From the NCBI GenBank assembly GCA_964348455.1, contig CAYGCQ010000013.1, positions 1-30,364 on the forward strand: DNA of 30,364 bases, read 5' to 3'. The notes below the pieces were generated by a model. That model saw nothing but the letters and a program-made list of their open reading frames with translations. It had not been told where the DNA came from and made no database searches. The DNA is from UBA10133 sp964348455. GTDB taxonomy: Bacteria > Patescibacteriota > Microgenomatia > UBA1400 > MFAQ01. The translations under genes were made by a program, and so were the position numbers. Below are positions 1-7,112 of the stretch, in pieces (position 1 is the first letter of the stretch; each line of letters opens with the position of its first letter).

Positions 1-3
1 AAA

Positions 4-41
4 CCCCGTACAATGCGGAGCGAAGCGGAGTCTGTGCGGGG
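4..41. repeat. GC-rich hairpin
   Basis: CCCCGTACA at 4-12 pairs with TGTGCGGGG at 33-41 (one G-T wobble). The loop itself repeats GCGGAG motifs. No adjacent T-run makes it a clear terminator. It sits just outside a copy of the palindromic repeat at 59-85 and may be part of the same decayed intergenic repeat tract. Confidence 0.5.
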
Positions 42-58
42 AGGACGTCATTTTAATT

Positions 59-85
59 GTCATTCCCGACCCGATCGGGAATCTA
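59..85 (+). repeat. interspersed palindromic repeat, copy 1
   Basis: The form is GTCATTCCCGAC-CCGATCGGGAATCTA, with arms ATTCCCGA/TCGGGAAT. The same consensus recurs at 11015, 22082 and 24154, with variants at 10630, 19747, 19940, 19994 and 22460. This copy lies at the 3' end of the HAD remnant and supplies its stop codon region. Confidence 0.85.
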
Positions 86-235
86 TAAAAATTCTTCCAT
101 CTCCCCAATCACCTGTTCCCTGCTCTCATACCTAATCCCCCTAATTCCAAACCCCTTAGCCACCTCCAAATTATCCTCTGAATCGTCGACATAAAGACAC
201 TCCTCTCCCGGAACTTCTCTCGGACTTCTCCCCCC
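83..235 (-). pseudogene. HAD-superfamily hydrolase, C-terminal remnant
   Basis: The minus strand reads open from just after an in-frame TGA at 236-238 to TAG at 83-85. It encodes about 50 residues containing GEECLYVDDSEDNLEVAKGF, followed by GIRGIRY. This matches the last Asp-rich motif and C-terminal helix of HAD phosphatases (LFVDDxxxNVxxAxxxGM). There is no start codon, and the upstream frame is broken: a HAD-like stretch appears to continue in another frame before the TGA. The catalytic DxD motif is absent. I read it as a decayed gene or a fragment left by rearrangement; the family call is by motif only. Confidence 0.6.
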
Positions 236-253
236 TCATCCCCAAGCTCAAAT

Positions 254-278
254 AAAAAAAGCAGGGTTTCCCCTGCTT
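254..278 (-). terminator. Rho-independent terminator of the small minus-strand gene
   Basis: Read on the minus strand, AAGCAGGG-GAAA-CCCTGCTT is followed by a run of T. It begins 16 nt after the stop codon of the gene ending at 294. Confidence 0.85.
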
Positions 279-293
279 AAGCATTCTGTCCGA

Positions 294-614
294 TTATATA
301 AATCCTTGTTTTTCAAAAAGGGCCATTAACTCTTCATTCTTCAAAATTTCCTCTTTCTCTTGTTTGATCTGATCATTCAGTCTGGCGATTTTTAGAAACT
401 CCTCGAACAACTCCTGAGAAACTTCAACCTGACCATAAAGATCAAACTCCTCTTCAGAAATACGAAATCCAAAAAAAGCATAAATCGCTCCATCGGCTAT
501 ATTGACACAAAGTTCTGGGTCGGCGAAAACTAGTCTTTTTACATATCTCCCCCCGCCATGAGCATGTTCAATCATACTGCTTGCCAGTTTTTGGCCAATT
601 ACAATAGCTTTCAT
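294..614 (-). CDS. small hypothetical protein (106 aa)
   Basis: I do not recognise this protein. The start is placed at ATG 614 (MKAIVIGQKL) and not at the upstream TTG 629, because AAAGGAG at 621-627 sits at Shine-Dalgarno distance from it. It is soluble and acidic, with a glycine-rich HGGGRY near residue 25 and a charged, probably helical C-terminus (NDQIKQEKEEILKNEEL) that could be a short coiled coil. There is no signal peptide or membrane segment. It is transcribed away from yidD and ends in a clean terminator. The region upstream of yidD, where rpmH-rnpA usually lie, is therefore occupied by this unrelated gene. A Shine-Dalgarno site is unusual for this window. Confidence 0.7.
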   Translation of the reverse strand: MKAIVIGQKLASSMIEHAHGGGRYVKRLVFADPELCVNIADGAIYAFFGFRISEEEFDLYGQVEVSQELFEEFLKIARLNDQIKQEKEEILKNEELMALFEKQGFI

Positions 615-673
615 AAACACTCCTTTCAAAGTTCTGCGAACTACAAAGATTTTATCAGAATCTCAATCTCGAC

Positions 674-679
674 TATAAT
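674..679 (+). promoter_or_regulatory. -10 box of yidD-yidC-jag
   Basis: A perfect TATAAT lies 16 nt before the yidD ATG. The -35 region is weak. The implied 5' UTR is about 10 nt and has no Shine-Dalgarno sequence. Confidence 0.55.
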
Positions 680-695
680 AACCCTGAATTTAACT

Positions 696-926
696 ATGAT
701 AAATTTTTACCAAAAATACATCTCCCCCTACTACCATGCGCTAGGCCAGGCTATCTTTGGTGATTCCTTTGCCTGTCGATTCTCACCTACTTGTTCAGAA
801 TACGCCCGCGAAGCCTATTCGCAATATGGTATTATTGTCGGGACCAAACTCTCTGTCGGCCGTTTTCTCCGTTGTCAACCTTTTAGTAAGGGTGGACATG
901 ACCCTGTACCTGCTAAAATCAAATAA
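696..926 (+). CDS. yidD: membrane protein insertion efficiency factor YidD
   Basis: This is a 76-residue protein of the YidD (DUF37) family, which helps YidC-dependent insertion of inner-membrane proteins. The family signature is present: an amphipathic N-terminus (INFYQKYISP), then CRFSPTCSEYAREA with conserved cysteines, then RFLRCQPFSKGGHDPVP. The frame is open upstream to 558, but ATG 696 gives the canonical length and N-terminus and lies just after a TATAAT box. The yidC start codon follows the stop by 2 nt, so the two are co-transcribed. The order yidD-yidC-jag matches the widely conserved rpmH-rnpA-yidD-yidC-jag cluster, with rpmH and rnpA missing from this spot. Confidence 0.95.
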   Translation: MINFYQKYISPYYHALGQAIFGDSFACRFSPTCSEYAREAYSQYGIIVGTKLSVGRFLRCQPFSKGGHDPVPAKIK

Positions 927-928
927 CT

Positions 929-1666
929 ATGCTTGCACCACTAAATAACCTCCTATACCAATCACTCGTATTTTTCTACCATCTTTTTGGTGGCAATCTA
1001 GGATTACCTATCATTGCCATCACTCTTATTACGAAACTTGTCCTTATACCTCTAGTCCTTCCTTCGATGAAGTCGGCCAAGAAGATGCAAGAGCTTAAAC
1101 CTCATATTGACAAACTAAAAACTAAACACACCGACAAGAAAGATCTCCAAGTTGCTCAGATGGCTCTCTACAAGGAGCACGGCATTAATCCTACAGCTGG
1201 ATGTCTCCCCCAAATAGTCAACATTATTATATTAATTTCACTATATCAAGTATTTATCGATTTTATAAAACAGCCTTCCATTGGTGGGGTAATAGTTAAC
1301 CCCCACTTCTTATACCTTGATCTTACCAAGCCCGATAGCACCTACATTATGCCAGTATTAGCAGGTGTTTCTCAGCTTATCTTTTCGCTAATGATGCAGT
1401 CTGGAGTCGAATCTCACGTCAACAACCCCAAAAATAAAAATGACAAGAAAAAAGAAGAAGACAATTTGGAAATGGCTGCCAGTATGCAACAGCAAATGGT
1501 TTACATGATGCCTCTCATGACAGTCCTTATCTCGATAAACTTCCAATCCGGACTTATTCTTTACTGGGTTGCCTCCACGCTATTTTCCATAGTTCAACAG
1601 TACTACTTCTCCGGTCTAGGCGGACTAAAACCCGTCCTACTTAAATTAAGGATTATAAAACAATAA
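929..1666 (+). CDS. yidC: membrane protein insertase YidC/Oxa1 family (copy 1)
   Basis: This is a 245-aa short YidC/Oxa1-type insertase without the large periplasmic domain of proteobacterial YidC. It has a first membrane segment (about 24-44, LGLPIIAITLITKLVLIPL), a charged cytoplasmic hairpin (50-90, KKMQELKPHIDKLKTKH), the GCLPQ motif opening the next segment, and further segments near 145-165 and 190-225. The conserved positive charge in the first core segment is Lys36, where most YidC proteins have arginine; the second YidC in this window keeps Arg44. A Lys/Glu/Asp-rich insert (about 170-185) separates later segments. It sits between yidD and jag, 5 nt before jag. Confidence 0.93.
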   Translation: MLAPLNNLLYQSLVFFYHLFGGNLGLPIIAITLITKLVLIPLVLPSMKSAKKMQELKPHIDKLKTKHTDKKDLQVAQMALYKEHGINPTAGCLPQIVNIIILISLYQVFIDFIKQPSIGGVIVNPHFLYLDLTKPDSTYIMPVLAGVSQLIFSLMMQSGVESHVNNPKNKNDKKKEEDNLEMAASMQQQMVYMMPLMTVLISINFQSGLILYWVASTLFSIVQQYYFSGLGGLKPVLLKLRIIKQ

Positions 1667-1671
1667 TAAAT

Positions 1672-2133
1672 ATGGACCAGTCAAAAGTAACCGAAATACT
1701 CTCCAATGTCTTAACTCAGCTCGAGTTGAAAGATGATCAAATTACAATTGATGTCGCGGACGATGACAATATAAATATTCACCTAACTCCCTCTCAAGAT
1801 GCCGCCGGGATCTTCGTGGGTCATCATGGTGAAGGTCTTGCTTCACTAAGGATGATCTTTTCACTTATGATCTACCAGCGATTTGGAGTCTGGCCAAAAT
1901 TACACCTAAATGTAAACGATTATCAAGAGCGCAGAGAAGACTCTCTCAAGGAACTGGCTCAAAACGCCGCCGACAGAGCTGTCTCACTTCAAAAGGAAAT
2001 TATCCTACCAAATCTCAGCTCTTACGAAAGACGCATCATCCATCTCTTCTTGGAAGAAGTCCCCGCTGTCCACACGGAATCCAGAGGCGAAGCTCCCTAT
2101 CGCCAAATGGTCATCATCCCCTCCACAGTTTAA
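1672..2133 (+). CDS. jag: Jag / SpoIIIJ-associated KH-R3H RNA-binding protein
   Basis: This is a 153-aa protein with the KH-R3H architecture of Jag (KhpB), an RNA-binding protein habitually encoded beside YidC. The KH domain carries GHHG at 50-53 within IFVGHHGEGLASLRMI. The R3H domain is in the C-terminal third, with the R-x3-H signature at Arg120-His124 and the ending SRGEAPYRQMVI. The N-terminal Jag-N domain found in Firmicutes is absent, as is common in short Jag proteins. It starts 5 nt after yidC without a Shine-Dalgarno sequence, so it is probably part of the same transcript. Family membership is firm; its RNA targets are unknown. Confidence 0.93.
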   Translation: MDQSKVTEILSNVLTQLELKDDQITIDVADDDNINIHLTPSQDAAGIFVGHHGEGLASLRMIFSLMIYQRFGVWPKLHLNVNDYQERREDSLKELAQNAADRAVSLQKEIILPNLSSYERRIIHLFLEEVPAVHTESRGEAPYRQMVIIPSTV

Positions 2134-2167
2134 GAAAAAATTCTTATAATTTTTCTGTAAAAGTCAT

Positions 2168-2302
2168 TATTCGCGTGTTTTGTGGCGGCATTTTGCATGG
2201 TGCGTAGAGCAGGCCCCCTGCGAAGTCAGGGGTCTACGCACCGCAAACGAGAAATTTTTCTCGCAGGGAAAAACTGTCGGTCGACAACAAAAGATGCGAA
2301 TA
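2168..2302. other. structured element with complementary ends (possible ncRNA)
   Basis: TATTCGC at 2168-2174 pairs with GCGAATA at 2296-2302, and TTTTGT at 2178-2183 with ACAAAA at 2287-2292, closing a stem of about 16 positions. Inside lie a long hairpin (GGTGCGTAGA at 2199-2208 with TCTACGCACC at 2233-2242, plus an inner CCCCTG/CAGGGG) and a small hairpin GAGAAATTTTTCTC (2249-2262). It fills most of the 205-nt gap between jag and the next gene and has no ORF. It could be a structured RNA or a short mobile or palindromic element. It matches no RNA family I can name. Confidence 0.5.
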
Positions 2303-2325
2303 TAAAGACTTAGGAAAATTTACGA

Positions 2326-2331
2326 TACAAT
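2326..2331 (+). promoter_or_regulatory. -10 box of the O-antigen ligase-like gene
   Basis: TACAAT lies 8 nt before the GTG start at 2339, so the transcript would begin at or next to the start codon. Confidence 0.5.
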
Positions 2332-2338
2332 CTCCTTA

Positions 2339-3478
2339 GTGTTTTCCACCATCCTTCTAAACCTGATTGTCTTTTTCCTTCCCACTCAGTTGGGCCATCA
2401 CTTCTGGCCGGACTTCTCCCGAGCCGCAGGGATCAAGATTGACTACCTCTCACCTACTCTCTATTTTGTCGACATCTTAATAATTTTGTATATTGCATCA
2501 GCAACAAAGAAGATTTTTACTTGGCTAATGAAGCACCATAGGGGAATAAATATTTTTCTGCTATTCATCTTGGTGAATGTCTGGTTTGGACTTTCCCCTC
2601 TCAACTCCTTATTTTGGTGGCTTCGTCAAATTGTATATATTCTCTTCTTTATTACTCTTCGAGTAAATAAAATTACCTGGTCGAACATAAAGACTCCCCT
2701 TCTATACTCTTTGCTTACCATTATATTTCTTGAAACTTGTCAACTACTACTTCAGCACTCAGTCGGTGGACTTTTTTACTGGTTGGGGGAAAGATTCTAC
2801 AATTCATCCACACCGGGTTTAGCAAAAATAAATTTCTTGGGGACAGACTTCATTAGATCGCCATCTACTTTCTCACATCCAAACTCCTTAGCAGGATTCT
2901 TATTGATAGCCTATTATCTTCTTCACCATTACAAGTCCCCTCTTTGGCAACGGCTAATTGTCTTCTGTGGACTAGTTTTGACTCTATCAAAGGCAGCTCT
3001 GCTGGCCTTTGTACTTGTGATGAGTTTTCACCTAAATGCAATATTCTTAATTAATGCTTTTTTAATATTTTCCCTTTTACAGATTTTTATCCCATATCTA
3101 CCTCGAGCTTTTCAATTCATTTCTGATAGACAATTTTTAGTGTTACCAGTTAGAGGTTTCATCAAGCAATCGCCCTTAGCAGGTATCGGTCTAGGTAATT
3201 TCGTCCCCGCACTAGCGAACTACTTACCTGGCTCATTTTTAGTTACAGGTAAGCTGCAGCCGCTTCACAATACAACCTTGCTTTACACGGTAGAAATGGG
3301 AACCCTTGGTGTAATCCTTCTCCTAATCTTTATTAAAAATAATCTCAAAAAAATATCAAAGCCAGCGATTCTAAGTCTAATTGCTCTAGTCATCGTTTCA
3401 GGCGCTTTCGATCACTACTGGATAACTCTTCCCCAGAACAAACTAATCCTCATTCTCGCAGCCGCAATAATGCTTTAG
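2339..3478 (+). CDS. O-antigen ligase / Wzy-like polytopic membrane protein
   Basis: This 379-aa, very hydrophobic protein has about ten predicted membrane segments and resembles the O-antigen ligase/polymerase (Wzy_C, WaaL) family, which transfers or polymerises surface polysaccharide at the outer face of the membrane. Typical features are a long extracytoplasmic stretch with FSHPNSLAG (about 180), a KAALLAFVL segment, and the loop IKQSPLAGIGLGNF ... KLQPLHNTTLLYTVEMG (about 280-325). The His-Asn pair in that loop is characteristic of the family. The start is GTG at 2339, placed by the TACAAT box and the resulting N-terminal segment. No glycosyltransferases lie nearby, so the substrate cannot be guessed. 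Ligase versus polymerase is not resolved. Confidence 0.8.
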   Translation: MFSTILLNLIVFFLPTQLGHHFWPDFSRAAGIKIDYLSPTLYFVDILIILYIASATKKIFTWLMKHHRGINIFLLFILVNVWFGLSPLNSLFWWLRQIVYILFFITLRVNKITWSNIKTPLLYSLLTIIFLETCQLLLQHSVGGLFYWLGERFYNSSTPGLAKINFLGTDFIRSPSTFSHPNSLAGFLLIAYYLLHHYKSPLWQRLIVFCGLVLTLSKAALLAFVLVMSFHLNAIFLINAFLIFSLLQIFIPYLPRAFQFISDRQFLVLPVRGFIKQSPLAGIGLGNFVPALANYLPGSFLVTGKLQPLHNTTLLYTVEMGTLGVILLLIFIKNNLKKISKPAILSLIALVIVSGAFDHYWITLPQNKLILILAAAIML

Positions 3479-3481
3479 AAT

Positions 3482-3922
3482 ATGGCTATGGCAAAAACAA
3501 TTGACTTACTTGAAATATTTACTGATGGTGGCTCACGTGGCAATCCTGGACAAGCAGCCATAGGTGTAGTTGCCAAGGCTAGCGGAAGAAAAATCTTTAC
3601 TATTTCCGAAAAAATAGGTGAAACCACCAACAATGTCGCTGAATACACAGCCGTCCTTAGAGCCTTAGAGACAATAGAATCCTTGGATATTTTCACGGAA
3701 AAAATTCGTTTCACCCTAGACTCAGAGCTAATTGTAAAACAGATCGTCGGAACTTATAAAGTCAAACAGCCACACCTACAAGTGCTGAGAAAAAAAATAG
3801 TAGATCTAATTAAAAAACTTCGAGACTTAGGAAACATAAAACTGATGTCTTTTGTAAATGTCTTAAGGGATAAAAATAAAGAAGCAGACAAGTTGGTAAA
3901 CGATGCTCTCGACAACCAATAG
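3482..3922 (+). CDS. rnhA: ribonuclease HI
   Basis: This 146-aa protein of the RNase H type 1 fold cleaves RNA in RNA:DNA hybrids. All four carboxylates are visible: Asp15 in FTDGGSRGNPG, Glu54 in NNVAEYTAVLRAL, Asp80 in FTLDSELIVKQI and Asp136 in NKEADKLVNDAL. The protein lacks an N-terminal hybrid-binding domain. The start is 3482 or 3488 (MAMAK or MAK). It begins 3 nt after the upstream membrane protein gene, so the two are probably co-transcribed although functionally unrelated. The gene is followed by a 427-nt noncoding stretch. Confidence 0.93.
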   Translation: MAMAKTIDLLEIFTDGGSRGNPGQAAIGVVAKASGRKIFTISEKIGETTNNVAEYTAVLRALETIESLDIFTEKIRFTLDSELIVKQIVGTYKVKQPHLQVLRKKIVDLIKKLRDLGNIKLMSFVNVLRDKNKEADKLVNDALDNQ

Positions 3923-4141
3923 CTAATTTCCAAATACAAATTTTATATTTTGAGTTTTAGATTTTTTGCGTTTTCTTGTTCCAATAATTATCTGTGGATA
4001 AGTATAATCACTCCTAGTCACAAATTTTCACATGCAGAGTGTAAGAACAGAAAGAATGTTAATCTATGCGTACAAAAAAAAATAAGCCATGGCTAAAATA
4101 AGTCAGAGAAAGTGTAAGAACACAAATAAATTAATAATCTT
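3923..4141. other. AT-rich noncoding spacer with one DnaA box
   Basis: There is no supportable gene. A perfect DnaA box (TGTGGATAA, reverse of TTATCCACA) lies at 3993-4001. An 11-nt direct repeat GTGTAAGAACA occurs at 4039-4049 and 4112-4122, 73 bp apart. The surrounding sequence is strongly A/T-rich. The content is compatible with a replication or regulatory region but does not prove one. Confidence 0.45.
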
Positions 4142-4339
4142 TATCAAGACGATAATATAGTTATCGGCGCAGATATAAGAGGAATCGCAGAAAGATATTT
4201 CAATAACAAGGTTATTGAAAAGATGACGAGAAAGCTCCTATATCAAGACGATAATATAGTTATCGGCGCAGATATAAGAGGAATCGCAGAAAGATATTTC
4301 AATAACAAGGTTATTGAAAAGATGACGAGAAAGCTCTTA
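4142..4339 (+). repeat. 99-bp tandem direct duplication carrying a promoter
   Basis: Unit 1 is 4142-4240 and unit 2 is 4241-4339, nearly identical (the only clear change is C to T near the end). Each unit contains two inverted repeats: GATAA-tatag-TTATC and AATAAC-aag-GTTATT. Each also contains TTGAAA followed 18 nt later by TATATC (unit 1) or TATACT (unit 2). The unit is read open in one frame (33 codons, IVIGADIRGIAERYF...), but no credible start codon precedes it. Confidence 0.9.
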
Positions 4340-4343
4340 TACT
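4314..4343 (+). promoter_or_regulatory. promoter of the DUF4012 gene
   Basis: TTGAAA at 4314-4319, an 18-nt spacer and TATACT at 4338-4343. The last base of the -10 is 7 nt before the ATG at 4350, predicting a leaderless mRNA. Confidence 0.7.
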
Positions 4344-4349
4344 AAACAT

Positions 4350-7073
4350 ATGTCTGCAGGAATTACAAAAATAGCTATTTGGTGTAACAACTCATACCTT
4401 GAGGACTCATTCAAAAATCAGACAGTTACTCTAGACATCCATTTTGTGGAAATTGGAAAACACTCCTCAACTCCCTATTCATTAGTGATTATCGATTTAT
4501 CCCAAGATCTGACTAACATAAGCCAGAAACTAATTTCAATTTACGAACATGCTCGTGAAAAAAAACAAAAGCTTACTATAATGCTGCTTCACAAGAGCAC
4601 TATTGATACTGAAAAGAATCTATATTTTGAAGATTTGCTGAACAAACTTGGCTCTGACTCCCCTTTGCACAGATTGGTAATCGTTAAAGATCTGTTTCAG
4701 GCCTCACTGCTAACCTCTGATACATATCTTGAGAAATATATTTTGGAGGCAATTAATGATAGAAAGATAATAATCTCTGCCAAAGGAGACAGCTCCTACT
4801 TTCCTCTTACCTTCACAGACTTGATAGAAAGTTTAAAGAAAGTATTTTTCTTAAATGGCACTTCAGGAAAGACTTTTTGGATTCTTGGAGATCCGATTGC
4901 GGACTTAGAAATAGCCTATTTAATAAAAAAGAATTTAGAGGATTCTGAAGGGCAGGAATTCGAAATTGAATCCAATGGAAAAAGTGAAAAAAATTCACTC
5001 GATATTAATGCTTTTGGAAATCGCTCCAGGGCACTACTAAACTGGGAGCCGAAAGACGAATTTAGCGATGTTTTAAAAAGTGCCGTAAAGAGATTAAGTG
5101 AAGACAGATCATTGCTTCTGACGAGACTTCACCAATTCAAAGAACAGGATAAACACCCTAAAACGAAAAAGATTAAAAAATTCATACAGAATATATCCGG
5201 ATTTCTTTACAGACTAAAACCGAAAAAACAGACTAAAAAATCTGTTGAATCAGGAAGGGAAGTTCTAAAAAACGTATTTGAATACACTGTGGGAATTGCC
5301 TGCCTAATATATCTAGGTGTGCTGCTATCATTCATTGGATTTTCAGCCTTGTCACTAAAATCACTAGAAAGTACCGTATTCAGCCTCAGAAAAGGGGACA
5401 TCATTTCATCGGTCAAGTCCCTAAAAGAATCGTCATTTTATGCCTCAATAGGGGAGACAAGTTATTCTTTTGTCTCGCCTGTCATATCATTTTTTGCTCC
5501 AGAATTTCACAGTAAAAACTACAATTTATTTATTTTTCTACATTACTCCCAAACGAGCTTAGAAAATTTACAGCAAACGTATCAACTTGCTGAAAAAGTT
5601 TATAAAACAATAGGAGAAAGCTCTACAAAGCAATTTTACACAGACTCAAGCCTTGCTCTTCGTTCAAATCTGGGACAGCTATATGAAAATCTAAATCAAA
5701 TTGATCTTTTGACAAAATCAGGAAAGCTTCCAAAGGTGCTTGAAAAGAAACTTGCGAGCAGTGAAGAGTTCAAAAACATCCCAAAAATAGAACTCCAAGT
5801 AACGGAACTTCTTAAAAGTGCCGAACTTATTCCTGCTATTCTGGCAGGGGACTCAGCAAAAAACATTATTATTATGTTCCAAAACAGTCAAGAACTTAGA
5901 CCCACTGGAGGTTCTATTGATTATCTATTGTCCCTAGTTTTTGATAACGGGAGAGTAGTTTCTAGGAAACTATATAGAAGTGATGAAATAGACCTTCTTA
6001 ACATCGGTGTGGTAACTGCTCCTCCTCTTGTGAGACTTTACACTGGACTAGAAGATTGGAAGACAAGAGACCTGAACTACAACCCAGACTATCCTCAAAC
6101 AGCTAGTAATATTACCTGGTTTATAGAAAAAAACCTTAAATTCAAACCAGATGTTATTTTGGCAGTTACGGAAAATCTGATTTCCTCTCTCTTGGAGGAA
6201 GATAAGGGTATAATTTTTAACGGACAGAATATTACGAAGGAAAGCTTGTCACTGGAATTGTCAAAAACTACTCCAAGCAATCTTTATCAACAGCTCATTG
6301 ACCACTATCTAGATCAAGTTCTGGGACACGAGCTCTCACTAATCTCTCTGGGTAGAGTAGTCTCGAAACAGTCAGAAAACAGTGAAATCCTTTTTTGGTC
6401 ATCGGATGAGTTTGTAGAAAAAACAATAATTAATCAGCCGTATTCAGGAGCAATTTACCCTCATGCTTGTAACAGTGGCCTCTCTTCAGTTGGAAAATGT
6501 CTATCCGAAACAACTTATTTTAATGAGTCAAACTTCTCTCAAGTTCCCATAGGTACTAAAATAGAAAGAAAAATTAACCACTCTATCTGGCTAGAGACAT
6601 TACAAGTCAAACATGAATACTCGGTAGACTACAAATTCATACAAAACATTCCAAATTTAAACCGAGATTTAAATCAAGTAATTCAAATATATGCTCCACT
6701 AAACTCTATATTGCAACAGGTTACCCTAGACGATAAGAATATCTCTCTTCGCAGTGTCTCAAGCCAACAAGACAATTTATTGGAAAGATTTCAGATACCT
6801 ATCTCCATGTCTTTAAACCAGCCCCACAAACTAACAATTCAATTTGTTTCCCCTGTGCAACAACCAAACGTGCTTCCATTTTCCTACTCCATAACTGAAT
6901 ACCATCAAGTCGGTAGGGTCACGCCAGATACTCAGATTACTGTTTATTACCCTGAATCTGCCAGACCAGCCATAATAACAGCTCCGATTACTACATCCCA
7001 GAACAGTTTAAACCTCGTACTTCCACCAAAAACATACACTTTTGGAGTTGGTTTGACCGTTTCAGACCGTTAG
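4350..7073 (+). CDS. DUF4012 membrane protein with an epimerase-like N-terminal region
   Basis: This 907-aa protein is anchored by one membrane segment at about 312-334. The C-terminal part after it is a DUF4012 domain, visible as IIIMFQNSQELRPTGG (about 506-521) followed by FDNGRV and the LYTGLEDWKTRDLNYNPDYP block. DUF4012 proteins are frequent in CPR genomes and presumed extracytoplasmic; their function is unknown. The first 250 residues resemble the C-terminal half of extended SDR/NAD-dependent epimerases (SAKGDSSYFPLTFTDLIESL, and LNWEPKDEFSDVL near 229), but the N-terminal GxxGxxG nucleotide motif is missing. This is therefore probably a degenerate, non-catalytic domain. The start ATG lies 7 nt after a TATACT box. 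The segment from 5100 to 5260 is Lys-rich and cytoplasmic. Confidence 0.8.
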   Translation: MSAGITKIAIWCNNSYLEDSFKNQTVTLDIHFVEIGKHSSTPYSLVIIDLSQDLTNISQKLISIYEHAREKKQKLTIMLLHKSTIDTEKNLYFEDLLNKLGSDSPLHRLVIVKDLFQASLLTSDTYLEKYILEAINDRKIIISAKGDSSYFPLTFTDLIESLKKVFFLNGTSGKTFWILGDPIADLEIAYLIKKNLEDSEGQEFEIESNGKSEKNSLDINAFGNRSRALLNWEPKDEFSDVLKSAVKRLSEDRSLLLTRLHQFKEQDKHPKTKKIKKFIQNISGFLYRLKPKKQTKKSVESGREVLKNVFEYTVGIACLIYLGVLLSFIGFSALSLKSLESTVFSLRKGDIISSVKSLKESSFYASIGETSYSFVSPVISFFAPEFHSKNYNLFIFLHYSQTSLENLQQTYQLAEKVYKTIGESSTKQFYTDSSLALRSNLGQLYENLNQIDLLTKSGKLPKVLEKKLASSEEFKNIPKIELQVTELLKSAELIPAILAGDSAKNIIIMFQNSQELRPTGGSIDYLLSLVFDNGRVVSRKLYRSDEIDLLNIGVVTAPPLVRLYTGLEDWKTRDLNYNPDYPQTASNITWFIEKNLKFKPDVILAVTENLISSLLEEDKGIIFNGQNITKESLSLELSKTTPSNLYQQLIDHYLDQVLGHELSLISLGRVVSKQSENSEILFWSSDEFVEKTIINQPYSGAIYPHACNSGLSSVGKCLSETTYFNESNFSQVPIGTKIERKINHSIWLETLQVKHEYSVDYKFIQNIPNLNRDLNQVIQIYAPLNSILQQVTLDDKNISLRSVSSQQDNLLERFQIPISMSLNQPHKLTIQFVSPVQQPNVLPFSYSITEYHQVGRVTPDTQITVYYPESARPAIITAPITTSQNSLNLVLPPKTYTFGVGLTVSDR

Positions 7074-7077
7074 CCGG

Positions 7078-7106
7078 TTGAGAAGTGAGGCTGATTGCGC
7101 TACAAT
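7078..7106 (+). promoter_or_regulatory. promoter of rplY
   Basis: TTGAGA at 7078-7083, an exact 17-nt spacer, and TACAAT at 7101-7106. The -10 ends 7 nt before ATG 7113, so the mRNA is predicted leaderless and no Shine-Dalgarno sequence is present. Confidence 0.75.
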
Positions 7107-7112
7107 ACCGTC

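Noticed and set aside
558..695. N-terminal extension of YidD by 46 residues
   Set aside because: It overlaps the minus-strand gene and its leader, is unlike YidD, and the TATAAT box lies inside it.
4142..4339. Possible CRISPR array
   Set aside because: There are only two contiguous 99-bp units with no spacers, and no cas genes in the window.
4130..4345. Open frame encoding two copies of a 33-residue repeat
   Set aside because: It lacks an ATG/GTG/TTG start before the first unit, contains the promoter of the next gene and ends inside it. A duplicated regulatory segment explains it better.
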